DNA of 64,000 nt, from the NCBI GenBank assembly GCA_964533585.1, contig CAZHMM010000003.1, positions 1-64,000 on the forward strand, read 5' to 3'. Each line of letters opens with the position of its first letter. Position 1 is the first letter of the stretch. Below the pieces are notes generated by a model. It searched no databases, had not been told where the DNA came from, and saw nothing but the letters and a program-made list of their open reading frames with translations. Both the position numbers and the translations under genes were made by a program. Shown here piece after piece: positions 23,777 through 32,280 of the stretch. The stretch comes from Elioraea sp964533585. Its GTDB lineage: Bacteria; Pseudomonadota; Alphaproteobacteria; Acetobacterales; Acetobacteraceae.

Positions 23777-25354
23777 TCAGGCGGCGGGAGCGGCCGGGGC
23801 GGTGCGCAACCGCTTCACCATCAGCTTGTTGAGCGCGTGGATATAGGCGCGCGCCGAGGCGACCAGCGTGTCGGTATCGGCGCCCTGCCCGTCCACCAGC
23901 TTGCCCTTCTCCTCGAGTCGGACGGTCACCTTCGCCTGGGCGTCCGTGCCCTCGGTCACGGCGTGGACCTGGTAGAGCTTGAGGTCCGCCTCATGCGGGA
24001 ACAGCATGCGGATCGCCTTGAAGGTCGCGTCCACAGGGCCGTCGCCGGTTGACTCTGCGCTGCGGATGTCACCGTCGATGTCAAGTTCCAGCACCGCGCG
24101 CTGCGGCCCCTTCGAGCCCGCATGCACGTCGAGCGAGACGAAGCGGACGTGGTCGTGCGCGCGCACCACCTCGTCGTCCACCAGCGCGACGATGTCCTCG
24201 TCGAACACCACCTTCTTCGCGTCCGCCAGCCGCTTGAAGCGCTGGAAGGCGTCGTTCAGCGCATTGTCGCCAATGTCGCCGTAGCCGAGCTGCTTCAGCT
24301 TGTCGCGGAACGCCGCCCGGCCGGAGTGCTTGCCGAGCACCAGGCTCGACTTCGCCCAGCCGACGCTCTCCGGCGTCATGATCTCGTAGGTGCCGGCGTG
24401 CTTCAGCATGCCGTCCTGGTGGATGCCCGCCTCATGGGCGAAGGCGTTGCGCCCGACGATCGCCTTGTTGGGCTGCACGTCGAAGCCGGTGATGGTGGCG
24501 AGCAGCTTGGAGGTCCGCACGATGTTGCGCGTCACGATCGCGCTGTCGGCCGGCATCGCGTCGTGGCGCGTCTTCAGCGCCATCGCGATCTCCTCCAGCG
24601 CCGCATTGCCCGCGCGCTCGCCGATGCCGTTGATGGTGCACTCGACCTGGCGCACCCCCGCCTTGATCGCGGCCAGCGTGTTGGCGACAGCAAGTCCGAG
24701 ATCGTTATGGCAATGCGCCGAGAAGATCACCTTCTCCGCACCCGGCACGCGCTCGCGCAGCATGGTGAAGATCGCCGCGAATTCCTCCGGCACCGCATAG
24801 CCCACCGTGTCCGGGATGTTGATCGTGGTGGCACCCGCCTTGATCGCCGCCTCGACGCAGCGGCAAAGGAAATCCGCTTCGGTGCGGCTGCCGTCCTCGG
24901 CCGACCACTCGACGTCATCGGTGAACTGGCGCGCGAAGGTCACGCTGTCGCTCACCGCCTGCAGCACCGCCTCGGGCTCCATCAGCAGCTTGTATTTCAT
25001 GTGCAGCGGCGAGGTGCTGATGAAGGTGTGGATGCGCTTGCGCCGCGCGGGCTTGAGCGCATCGGCCGCCGCCTGGATATCGGCCCGCCCCGACCGGGCG
25101 AGGCTGCACACGACGGTGCCCTGGAGCTTCTCGGCGATCGCCTGGACCGAGGCGAAGTCGCCCGGCGAGGCAATCGCGAAGCCGGCCTCGATCACATCGA
25201 CGCCGAGATCCTCCAGCGCCTCGGCCATGCGCAGCTTCTCCTCGAGGTTCATGCTGAACCCGGGGGACTGCTCGCCGTCGCGCAGCGTGGTGTCGAACAC
25301 GATGATCCGGTCGGGCGAGATCTCGCCGAACGACGGATGGGTGATGGTGGTCAT
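23777..25354 (-). CDS. leuA: 2-isopropylmalate synthase
   Basis: Catalyses acetyl-CoA plus 2-oxoisovalerate to 2-isopropylmalate, the first committed step of leucine synthesis. At 525 residues it is of normal LeuA type 1 length. Landmarks are FDTTLRDGEQSPGFSMN, the metal-binding HCHNDLGLAVAN, ECTINGIGERAGNAALEE, LGKHSGR in the linker, and a C-terminal LeuA dimer domain that normally binds leucine for feedback inhibition. The start has CAGGAG about 7 bases upstream. It is preceded by a Leu-rich leader peptide and an 80-base spacer, so control by leucine supply is likely on top of feedback inhibition. Confidence 0.98.
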   Translation of the reverse strand: MTTITHPSFGEISPDRIIVFDTTLRDGEQSPGFSMNLEEKLRMAEALEDLGVDVIEAGFAIASPGDFASVQAIAEKLQGTVVCSLARSGRADIQAAADALKPARRKRIHTFISTSPLHMKYKLLMEPEAVLQAVSDSVTFARQFTDDVEWSAEDGSRTEADFLCRCVEAAIKAGATTINIPDTVGYAVPEEFAAIFTMLRERVPGAEKVIFSAHCHNDLGLAVANTLAAIKAGVRQVECTINGIGERAGNAALEEIAMALKTRHDAMPADSAIVTRNIVRTSKLLATITGFDVQPNKAIVGRNAFAHEAGIHQDGMLKHAGTYEIMTPESVGWAKSSLVLGKHSGRAAFRDKLKQLGYGDIGDNALNDAFQRFKRLADAKKVVFDEDIVALVDDEVVRAHDHVRFVSLDVHAGSKGPQRAVLELDIDGDIRSAESTGDGPVDATFKAIRMLFPHEADLKLYQVHAVTEGTDAQAKVTVRLEEKGKLVDGQGADTDTLVASARAYIHALNKLMVKRLRTAPAAPAA

Positions 25355-25435
25355 GGTCTGCTCCTGAACTCCGTGTACGCGACTTGCCTCGGGGTCTCCC
25401 CTGAGCGGTGCTTCTGCGCATTCAGCGCGAAGGCG
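25355..25435 (-). promoter_or_regulatory. leuA leader spacer with alternative stems
   Basis: Between the leader peptide and leuA the minus strand can form CTTC-GCGC / GCGC-A-GAAG and CTC-A-GGGG / CCCC-GAG hairpins. No U-run follows either, so a classical terminator is not evident. The leuA Shine-Dalgarno region contains AGGAGC, complementary to GCTCCT inside the leader's Leu codons, which would allow translational control by stalling. The mechanism is inference. Confidence 0.5.
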
Positions 25436-25540
25436 TCACGCCCAGGGGCGGGTAAGTCGAAGGAGGAGCGGAAGGAGGGCGCGCGCGCCAAGGCCCGCGC
25501 GGGGCGCGGTGCTGGCGGAAGGGGCGCGGGCCGGTTGCAT
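25436..25540 (-). CDS. leuL: Leucine-rich leader peptide of leuA (attenuator peptide)
   Basis: A 34-codon frame starts at ATG 25540 and stops with TGA at 25436, 81 bases before leuA. Residues 22-29 read LLPLLLRL, six leucines in eight codons (seven in the whole peptide), just before the end, as in amino-acid attenuator leader peptides. No Shine-Dalgarno is present. However, a promoter-like pair (TGGACA, 16 bases, GATAGT) ends 9 bases before the ATG, so transcription would start at or within a few bases of it and translation would be leaderless. The same design is known for trpL in rhizobia. An in-frame GTG exists upstream but would lie before the predicted start site. Confidence 0.75.
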   Translation of the reverse strand: MQPARAPSASTAPRAGLGARALLPLLLRLTRPWA

Positions 25541-25549
25541 CGGGGGCAC

Positions 25550-25577
25550 ACTATCCACAGCGCGAGCCGCCTGTCCA
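25550..25577 (-). promoter_or_regulatory. Candidate promoter of leuL-leuA
   Basis: On the minus strand TGGACA (25572-25577), a 16-base spacer, and GATAGT (25550-25555). The expected transcription start falls at the leader peptide ATG. The match is moderate (5/6 and 4/6), so this is a supported guess. Confidence 0.5.
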
Positions 25578-25610
25578 GCGGGACGGGCCTGCGCCGCCGC
25601 CCGCCCCGCG

Positions 25611-27230
25611 TCACGCCCTGAACGGCGAGAGGAACCTGAACGGCGACGGCTCCTTGCTGATGTCGGTCATCACCTCGATCAGGCAGGGCGCGTTCGCCGC
25701 CAGCGCCTCGCGCAGGGCATCGCGCAACCCGGCGGCATCGGTCACCCGCCAGGACCGCACCCCGAACGCCTGGGCATAGGCCTGGAAGTCCGGGTTGGTC
25801 AGTTCCGCGCCGCAATGGCGGCCGTCATACAGCCGGCGCTGATCGCGCAGCACATTGCCGTAGGATTCGTTGTTGAACAGCACCGTCACCAGGTTGATGC
25901 CGAAACGCATGGCGGTCGCCAGATCCGATCCGCCGAACAGGAAGCCGCCATCGCCGGTCACCGCCACCACGGCGCGGTCGGGATGCGCGACCTTCACACC
26001 GAGCGCGGTCGGGAACCCAGCGCCGAGATTGCCCGAGAACCCCGAGCCGATCGCGGTGCGCGGTGCGTGGAACGGCATGCCGAAGGCGGAGACGTAACCC
26101 ACCTGCGTCATCTCGTCGCAGAAGATGCCGTCCTCCGGCAGCGCGTCGCGGATCGCTTCGAGGAACGACATCTGCGGCTGCACAGACTGGATCTCGGCCG
26201 CCACCTCGGCCTTGGCGCGCGCGATTGCGGCCGCGCGCTCCGGATCGTCGCGGCGTGCGACCGCTTCCGTCAGCGCGCGCGCCGCGTCGGCGGCATCCGC
26301 GACGATGCCGAGATCGACGGTGAGCCGGCGCATCTCTGCCGGGTCGATGTCGATGCGAGCGATGCGGATGCCGTCCGGCAGCCTGCCCCAGCGCGCGACC
26401 GGCACATCGAGCCGCGTGCCGAAGCCGATCAGCAGATCCGTCGCGGGCCAGAGCTTGTAGCCCTCGGGCACGGTGAGGCTGAGCGGGTGCCGGTCATCGA
26501 GGACGCCGCGGCCGCCGCGGTAGCGCACGACCGGCGCGCCGATCTTCTCCGCAAGCGCCCGGATCTCCGGCCCAGCCTCCATCGCGCCGGCGCCGACCCA
26601 GATCATCGGGCTGCGCGCCGCGCCGATCATCTCGGCCAGCCGCGCGATCTTCGCCGGGTCCGGCACCGGATCGGGATGGCGCGGCAGCGGATCGCACGGC
26701 GCGACCTCGGCCTCGGCCGGCAGCTGGTCGAGCGGGATTTCCAGCGCGACCGGGCCGGGCCGGCCGGACACCATCTCCTGGAACGCGCGCGCCACCTTGC
26801 GCGGCGCCTCGGTCGGGTCCTCGATCCGCTCCGCGTGCCGCACCAAGGTGCGCAGCGTCGCGAGCTGGTCCGGCAGCTCATGCAGCTGGCCGCGCAGCCG
26901 CCCGATCTGGGCGGACGGCACCTGCCCGGTCAGGCACAGCACCGGCGCGTTGACGCTCCAGGCGGTGGAGAGCGCCGCCGTGGTGTTCAGCAGACCCGGG
27001 CCCGGCACGACGGAGTAGACGGCGGGCTTGCCCGTCGCGCAGGCGTAGCCGAGCGCCATGTAGGCCGTGGTCTGCTCGTGCCGCGCATTGATGACGCGGA
27101 TGCGGTTGGCATTGCGGGCGAGCGCGTCGAACAGCCCGTACATCTGCACGCCGGGCAGGCCGAACACGGTGTCGATCCCGTGGCGCAGCAGGCTGTCGAC
27201 GATCGCATCGCCACCGGTCATGCGCGGCAT
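25611..27230 (-). CDS. Thiamine-pyrophosphate-dependent enzyme, acetolactate-synthase-like
   Basis: A 539-residue enzyme with the three domains of the POX/AHAS family. The catalytic Glu is in INARHEQTTAYMALGYA, the TPP/Mg motif is GDGGFLFGGSDLATAMRFG followed by LFNNESYGN, and a degenerate central domain lies between. It decarboxylates or ligates 2-oxoacids. No small regulatory subunit lies nearby, so biosynthetic acetolactate synthase is unlikely; a catabolic decarboxylase/lyase (for example glyoxylate- or benzoylformate-type) is possible. The start at 27230 has GAAGGGA upstream, and a longer reading frame beyond it is spurious. It is divergent from two 2-hydroxyacid dehydrogenases, suggesting a shared substrate set. 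Confidence 0.9.
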   Translation of the reverse strand: MPRMTGGDAIVDSLLRHGIDTVFGLPGVQMYGLFDALARNANRIRVINARHEQTTAYMALGYACATGKPAVYSVVPGPGLLNTTAALSTAWSVNAPVLCLTGQVPSAQIGRLRGQLHELPDQLATLRTLVRHAERIEDPTEAPRKVARAFQEMVSGRPGPVALEIPLDQLPAEAEVAPCDPLPRHPDPVPDPAKIARLAEMIGAARSPMIWVGAGAMEAGPEIRALAEKIGAPVVRYRGGRGVLDDRHPLSLTVPEGYKLWPATDLLIGFGTRLDVPVARWGRLPDGIRIARIDIDPAEMRRLTVDLGIVADAADAARALTEAVARRDDPERAAAIARAKAEVAAEIQSVQPQMSFLEAIRDALPEDGIFCDEMTQVGYVSAFGMPFHAPRTAIGSGFSGNLGAGFPTALGVKVAHPDRAVVAVTGDGGFLFGGSDLATAMRFGINLVTVLFNNESYGNVLRDQRRLYDGRHCGAELTNPDFQAYAQAFGVRSWRVTDAAGLRDALREALAANAPCLIEVMTDISKEPSPFRFLSPFRA

Positions 27231-27431
27231 GGTGTGTCCCTTCTGAATGACGCGGGCGCAATCGACCATCGAACGGCGCCTCCGCCAAGGGGCTGGCGTG
27301 GCGAAAGCGGCGGTGACGCTGAGAGCCTTGGGTGCCGGCGCATCGCCGCCGCCGGGGAGCAGGTTGCCGACCGCCCCGGCCCGCCGCAGGATGCGCCCCT
27401 CGCCTCGATCGTCCAGGAAGGAACTCCTTGA

Positions 27432-28400
27432 ATGCCCCATGTGCTGCTCGAGCGGCCGCTCCATCCTGCCGGCCGCGCGGTGCTCGACGCGCGCCCCGGC
27501 GTCACGGTGGAGGTCGCGACCGACGTCGCCGACTTCACCGCCCGCGCTTCCAAGGCCGATGCGATCCTGCTCTGGCTGAGCCGCGTCGATGCCGCGTTCC
27601 TGGACCGCTGCCCGTCGCTGAAGGTGGTCGCGCGCTACGGCGTCGGCTTCGACACGATCGACATCCCCGAGTGCACGAAGCGCGGCCTGCCGGTGGCGGT
27701 GGTGAACGGCGCGAACGACCTCGGTGTCGCCGAGCACGCGATGGGACTGCTGCTCGGCGTCGCCCGCCAGGTGCCGGCCTACGACAAGATGGTGAAGGGC
27801 GGCGAGTGGCGCTCGGTGGACGGGCCGCCGATCGGCGAGCTCGCGGGCCGCACCGTGCTGGTGATCGGCTACGGGCGGATCGGCACCCGCGTGGCGCGGC
27901 TCTGCGCCGCGTTCGGCATGCGCGTGATGGTGCACGACCCGGCCTTCCCCACCCCGCGCATCGCCGCCGACGGGCATATCCCGGCGCCGGACTGGAAGGC
28001 CGCGCTGGCCGAGGCCGACGTGGTGACGCTGCACTGCCCGCTGCACGCGGGCACGCATCACCTCATCAACGCCGATGCCTTCGCGCGGATGAAGACCGGC
28101 GTGTGGCTGATCAACACCGCGCGCGGCCCGGTAGTGGACGAGGCGGCGCTGGTGGACGCGCTGCGTTCGGGCAAGGTCGCGGCCGCCGGGCTCGACGTGC
28201 TGACGATCGAGCCGGCGGTTCAGGACAATCCGCTGTTCGGCTTCGACAACGTCATCCTCTCGCCGCACAGCGCGGCCGCCGCCCAGGAGACGCTCGCGAA
28301 GATGGCCGTGCGCGCGGCGCACAACATGCTCGACGCGCTGGACGGTAGGATCGACCCCGGGTTCCTGGTGAACCCCGAGGTGCTGCGGAGGAACGCCTGA
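27432..28400 (+). CDS. D-isomer 2-hydroxyacid dehydrogenase, tandem copy 1
   Basis: A 322-residue NAD(P)-dependent oxidoreductase interconverting 2-oxo- and 2-hydroxyacids. The Rossmann motif is VLVIGYGRIGTRVARL; catalytic residues appear as Arg in INTARGPVVDE, Glu in GLDVLTIEP and His in LSPHSAA. A good AAGGA site precedes ATG 27432. The second copy begins one base after its stop. Both proteins start MPHVL and end NPEVLRRNA, so they come from a tandem duplication. The exact substrate is open; phosphoglycerate dehydrogenase-type and glyoxylate reductase-type are both possible. Confidence 0.93.
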   Translation: MPHVLLERPLHPAGRAVLDARPGVTVEVATDVADFTARASKADAILLWLSRVDAAFLDRCPSLKVVARYGVGFDTIDIPECTKRGLPVAVVNGANDLGVAEHAMGLLLGVARQVPAYDKMVKGGEWRSVDGPPIGELAGRTVLVIGYGRIGTRVARLCAAFGMRVMVHDPAFPTPRIAADGHIPAPDWKAALAEADVVTLHCPLHAGTHHLINADAFARMKTGVWLINTARGPVVDEAALVDALRSGKVAAAGLDVLTIEPAVQDNPLFGFDNVILSPHSAAAAQETLAKMAVRAAHNMLDALDGRIDPGFLVNPEVLRRNA

Positions 28401-28401
28401 G

Positions 28402-29376
28402 ATGCCGCACGTCCTCTGCCTCCGCCCGATCCACGATGACGCGATCGCGCTGATGCGCGCGACACCAGGCGTCACCGTCGAGGTGCTCGATCCGGTCACG
28501 CCCGAGACGCTCGCCGCCCGCATCGCCGAGGCGGACGCCATCACCGTGCGGATCACCCGGATCGACGCCGGCGTGATCGCCCAGGCGCCGAAGCTGCGGA
28601 TCGTCGCGCGCCACGGCGTGGGCTACGACGCGGTGGATGTCGATGCGTTGACCGCGCGCGGCATCCCGCTGACCGTCACGCCGGACGCCAACGCCGTCAG
28701 CGTGGCCGAGCACGCGCTGATGCTGATGCTGACCACCGCGCGCCAGACGCTCACCTTCCATGCGCGCACCAAGGCGGCGCAGTGGGGCTTTCCGGCCGAA
28801 TTGCCCACCTTCGATCTCGCCGGACGCACCGTGCTGGTGATCGGGTTCGGGCGGATCGGCGGGCGGGTCGCGCGGCTCTGCGCCGCCTTCGGCATGACGG
28901 TGCTGGTGCGTGACCCCTACGTGCCGCGCAACACCATCAAGGGGGCGGGGTTCACCCCGGCGGACGATCTCGATGCCGCCCTCGCCGCCGCCGATATCGT
29001 GACGCTGCATTGCCCCTCCAACACCCAGACGCGCGGCATGGTGGGCGAGGGATTCCTCAAGGCCGCCAAGCCGGGCGTGGTGCTGATCAACACCGCGCGC
29101 GGCACGCTAGTGGACGAGCCGGCGCTCGCCGCCGCGCTCGGGTCGGGCCACGTCGCCGCGGCCGGGCTCGACGTGTTCGCGGTCGAGCCAGTCGAACCAG
29201 GCAACGTGCTGCTGAAGGCGCCGAACGTCGTGGCGATGCCGCACAGCGCGGCGGCGACGGCGGAGAGCATGCGGCGGATGGCGATGTCCTGCGCGGAGAG
29301 CATCCTCGCCTGCTTCGACGGCCGGCTTGACCCGCATGTGGTGGTCAACCCGGAGGTGCTGCGCCGGAACGCCTAA
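28402..29376 (+). CDS. D-isomer 2-hydroxyacid dehydrogenase, tandem copy 2
   Basis: A 324-residue paralogue of the preceding gene, with VLVIGFGRIGGRVARL, INTARGTLVDE, GLDVFAVEP and AMPHSAA at the same positions. The substrate-binding N-terminal domain differs more (MRATPGVTVEVLDPVTPETL), which suggests a different substrate. GGAGG lies upstream, inside the end of copy 1, so the two are co-translated. The next gene is convergent 18 bases away. Confidence 0.93.
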   Translation: MPHVLCLRPIHDDAIALMRATPGVTVEVLDPVTPETLAARIAEADAITVRITRIDAGVIAQAPKLRIVARHGVGYDAVDVDALTARGIPLTVTPDANAVSVAEHALMLMLTTARQTLTFHARTKAAQWGFPAELPTFDLAGRTVLVIGFGRIGGRVARLCAAFGMTVLVRDPYVPRNTIKGAGFTPADDLDAALAAADIVTLHCPSNTQTRGMVGEGFLKAAKPGVVLINTARGTLVDEPALAAALGSGHVAAAGLDVFAVEPVEPGNVLLKAPNVVAMPHSAAATAESMRRMAMSCAESILACFDGRLDPHVVVNPEVLRRNA

Positions 29377-29394
29377 GGGCGCCTGCGCCGCGCG

Positions 29395-30600
29395 TTAACC
29401 CTGCGGGCCGAACGCCCCGGCGGCCCGGGCGGCAGCGATTGCCGCCTCATCGAGGCCAAGCTCGCGCAGCACCTGATCGGCGTGCTCGCCGAGTGCCGGC
29501 GGATGGCGGCGCACCGCGACCGGTGCGGCGGTCAGCGAAAAGGGCGGCGCGACACCACGTTCGACGCGCCCCTCCCGCTCCCACTCCAGCACCGCGCCGG
29601 CGGCTGCGAGCTGCGGGTGATCCGCCGCCTGGGCGATGCTGTGGACGCGCGCGACATTCACCTTCGCCGCACCCAGGCAGGCGAGGATCTCGTCGCAGCG
29701 GAGGCGCCGCGTGACGGCCGAGAGGGCCTCGACCAGTGCCGCGCGGTGCGCGCGGCGCTCCATGGCGGTGGCGAATTCCGGCCTGTCGAGCGAGGCCGCG
29801 TCGAGCGCGCGCGCGCAGCGGCGCCACATCTCATCGCTCGGCGCGATGATCACGACGTCGCCGTCCGCCGCTGGAAACACCTGATTCGGCACGCTCAGAT
29901 GATTCGCCGTGCCCATCCGCTGATGCTCGGTCCGGGCCAGCCACCAGTCGGTGTAGAAGTAGCACAGCAGATGCGCCGAGGACTGCAACAGCGACGAGGC
30001 GACCTTCTGCCCCTTGCCCGTCCGCGCGCGGTGCAACAGCGCCGCAAGGATCGCGCAGACCATGCCGAGGCTGCCGTGCAGATCGATCGCCGCGGTGCCG
30101 ACGCGCACCGGCGGCCGGTCCGGCTCGCCGGTCAGATGCATCAGTCCGGAATGCGCCTGCAAGGCGACGTCGTTGGCGCCGAAGTCACGCAGCGGACCGG
30201 CCTCGCCGTAGGCGGAGAAGCTGCAATGGATCAGGCCCGGATTGTCGGCAGCGAGGTCCTCATAGGCGAGCCCCCACCGCTCCATCGCACCAGGGCGGAA
30301 ATTGTGCACCAGCACATCGGCCGAGAGCGCGAGCCGGCGCGCGAGGTCGCGCCCGGCCGCGCTCTTGAGGTCGAGGACGATGCTCCGCTTGTTGCGGTTG
30401 AGCGCGAGAAACGACGGGCTGGCGCCAAGACGCTCCAGCACCTCGCGCGTCACGCCGAAGCCGCGCGCCTCGTCGCCGCGTCCCGGCTCCTCCACCTTGA
30501 TGACGTCGGCGCCGAGATCGCCGAGCACCTGCGTCGCCGCCGGACCGGCGAAGACACGGCTCAGGTCCAGCACGCGCACGCCGTGCAGCGCGCCCTCCAT
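29395..30600 (-). CDS. CoA-transferase, family III (CaiB/BaiF)
   Basis: A 401-residue enzyme that moves CoA between carboxylates. The N-terminus reads VRVLDLSRVFAGPAATQVLG then DLGADVIKVEEPGRGD, typical of family III. The catalytic Asp is the one in AAIDLHGSLGMV, by position relative to formyl-CoA transferase. It is the last gene of a five-gene minus-strand operon with two MaoC-like proteins, a crotonase and a TctC-type binding protein. In that setting it probably activates an imported dicarboxylate or hydroxyacid. Confidence 0.94.
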   Translation of the reverse strand: MEGALHGVRVLDLSRVFAGPAATQVLGDLGADVIKVEEPGRGDEARGFGVTREVLERLGASPSFLALNRNKRSIVLDLKSAAGRDLARRLALSADVLVHNFRPGAMERWGLAYEDLAADNPGLIHCSFSAYGEAGPLRDFGANDVALQAHSGLMHLTGEPDRPPVRVGTAAIDLHGSLGMVCAILAALLHRARTGKGQKVASSLLQSSAHLLCYFYTDWWLARTEHQRMGTANHLSVPNQVFPAADGDVVIIAPSDEMWRRCARALDAASLDRPEFATAMERRAHRAALVEALSAVTRRLRCDEILACLGAAKVNVARVHSIAQAADHPQLAAAGAVLEWEREGRVERGVAPPFSLTAAPVAVRRHPPALGEHADQVLRELGLDEAAIAAARAAGAFGPQG

Positions 30601-30605
30601 GTCCG

Positions 30606-31052
30606 CTAGGCCCGCGCAAGGGTCACGGCGGCACTGCCCACGGTCAGCTTCCGGCCGGTGCCATCCTCGGCCCAGACCTCGACGCCGAGCCGCCGGCCGG
30701 CCGGCCCCTCCTCGACCGCGGCGATGCGCAGCACGCAGGTGACCGGCACGTCCTCGTAGATCGGCGCGATGTACTTCGTCGTCAGCGCGCCGCCGCCCTC
30801 CAGCACGGCCGGGCCGAAGCTGCGCAGCAGCAGATCGAGGATCCAGTTGGTCGAGATCATCCCGTCGGCGATGATGCCCGGCAGGCCCTGGCGCTTTGCG
30901 TAGTCGTCGTCGTCATGGATGGTCGGTCCGCCGCGGTGCACCCGGCCGTCATTCGCCTCCACCGTCGGCAGCGCATCGACGTACCACCGCATCCGCTCGC
31001 GCGTCATGCAGCGCGGCGCGCTGCGGATCTCGTCCCCCTCGCGCAATTCCAT
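30606..31052 (-). CDS. MaoC-like hot-dog dehydratase subunit
   Basis: A 148-residue single hot-dog protein. IHDDDDYAKRQGLPGIIADG corresponds to the family's catalytic loop; the His is present, but the Asp normally five residues before it is Gly, so activity may depend on the partner. ATG 31052 overlaps the stop of the upstream gene (ATGA) and has AGGAGG 10 bases before it; a GTG three bases earlier is less likely. It probably pairs with the FAS1-like protein encoded directly upstream as a heteromeric (R)-hydratase acting on CoA esters. Confidence 0.85.
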   Translation of the reverse strand: MELREGDEIRSAPRCMTRERMRWYVDALPTVEANDGRVHRGGPTIHDDDDYAKRQGLPGIIADGMISTNWILDLLLRSFGPAVLEGGGALTTKYIAPIYEDVPVTCVLRIAAVEEGPAGRRLGVEVWAEDGTGRKLTVGSAAVTLARA

Positions 31053-31495
31053 CACGCCGCCTCCTGTGCCGACTCGCGATAGGAGAGACAGACCGTGTCG
31101 CGATAGGCGACGAGCAGCCGGCCATCGTCACGGGCACGCATCGTGATATCCATCTCGACATACTCACGCCCACGCTTGAGGTAGCGGCGGCTGACCACAC
31201 CTTCCACCAGCAGCGGATCGCCAGCGTGGATCGGCGCGTGCCAGGTCACGTCGAAGGTGTAATGGACCCGCGCATTGGGACCGCAGCCCTCGGGGCAGTA
31301 GAGGGAGTAGAGGCGCAGCTTCTCCAGATGCGCCATGGTCGGCGGCACGACCGGACGCGCGCTGTCCTGGAAGCAGGGCTGGTGCATCTCGTTGGCGTGG
31401 CAGTACTCGCGCACCTGGAAGGCGCTGATCATCACCTCGACCGGCCCCAGCCGGTCGCCTTCCACGAGATCGCTGGTGAAACGGCCGGTTGGCAT
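31052..31495 (-). CDS. MaoC N-terminal / FAS1-like dehydratase domain protein
   Basis: A 147-residue protein beginning MPTGRFTSDLVEGDRLGPVE, with the FAS1-like hot-dog fold suggested by FQVREYCHANEMHQPCF and YTFDVTWHAPIHAGDPL. Start 31495 has AAGGGGAG 5 bases upstream; the longer frame upstream overlaps the crotonase gene and is rejected. Half-size MaoC pairs encoded side by side usually form one functional hydratase. Substrate unknown. Confidence 0.82.
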   Translation of the reverse strand: MPTGRFTSDLVEGDRLGPVEVMISAFQVREYCHANEMHQPCFQDSARPVVPPTMAHLEKLRLYSLYCPEGCGPNARVHYTFDVTWHAPIHAGDPLLVEGVVSRRYLKRGREYVEMDITMRARDDGRLLVAYRDTVCLSYRESAQEAA

Positions 31496-31496
31496 A

Positions 31497-32270
31497 CTAT
31501 CTCCCCTTGAACACGGGCTTGCGCTTCTCGACGAAGGCGCGCTGCGCCTCCCTGGCGTCATCGCTTTGCGACAGCGCCTCGGTGATGGTCTGCTCGAAGC
31601 GGTATGCGTCGCGGTAGGGCATGCTCTCCACCACCGCGAAGGCGCGCTTCGCCTCGCGCACCGCAAGCGGGCTCTTGGTGGCGATCTCGCGCGCGAGTTC
31701 GGTCGCCGCATCGAGCAGCGCCGCGCGCGGCAGCACCTGCTCGATGAGCCCGAGGCGATGGAGCTCCACCGCCGGAACGCGCCGGCCAGTGAAGAACATC
31801 ATCCGCGCCTTCGACCGGCTGAAATGCTCGGAGAGGAACTTCGCCCCGCCGGCAAGACCGACATCGATCTCCGGCATCTGCACCCAGCATTCCTCGGCCG
31901 CGAGCAGGATGTCGCAGGCGAGCATCAGCGCGAAACCGGCGCCGATCGCCGGTCCATTCGCGGCGCAGATCACCGGCTTCAGGCAGTCCATCGGCGCGTA
32001 GAAGAACTCCCGCGTCAGGCGGTTGTGGCGGATGTAGTCGCCCGGCCCCTGCACCAGCCCGACGCGCTCCTTGATGTCGGCGCCGGCCGAGAAGCTCGCG
32101 CCGGCGCCGGTCAGCACGACCGCGCGGACATCCTCGCGGTCCGAGCACGCATCGAACAGCCAGGTGAGCTCCTCGCGCAGGCGCCGGTTCTGCGCGTTCA
32201 CCGGCGGCCGATCGAGCGTGATCGTCGCGACCCCGTCGGCCAGCGCGAAGCGGCAGCATGTGAGCTCCAT
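31497..32270 (-). CDS. Enoyl-CoA hydratase/isomerase family protein (crotonase)
   Basis: A 257-residue crotonase-fold protein. The oxyanion-hole segments are GAGASFSAGADIKE and GPAIGAGFALMLACDI. Of the two glutamates used by classical hydratases, the second is kept (QMPEIDVG), but the first position, in GFALMLACDI, is Ala. It may therefore be an isomerase, hydrolase or decarboxylase rather than a hydratase. It lies 10 bases after the TctC-type gene and directly before the MaoC pair. Confidence 0.9.
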   Translation of the reverse strand: MELTCCRFALADGVATITLDRPPVNAQNRRLREELTWLFDACSDREDVRAVVLTGAGASFSAGADIKERVGLVQGPGDYIRHNRLTREFFYAPMDCLKPVICAANGPAIGAGFALMLACDILLAAEECWVQMPEIDVGLAGGAKFLSEHFSRSKARMMFFTGRRVPAVELHRLGLIEQVLPRAALLDAATELAREIATKSPLAVREAKRAFAVVESMPYRDAYRFEQTITEALSQSDDAREAQRAFVEKRKPVFKGR

Positions 32271-32280
32271 CGGCGCGGTC

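Noticed and set aside
24122..27431. Long plus-strand frames antisense to leuA and the TPP enzyme
   Set aside because: The minus-strand genes have full domain matches; the plus-strand frames have none.
27231..28556. Upstream extension of the TPP enzyme frame to a near-1000-residue protein
   Set aside because: The extension is antisense to a clear 2-hydroxyacid dehydrogenase, and a good start with GAAGGGA exists at 27230.
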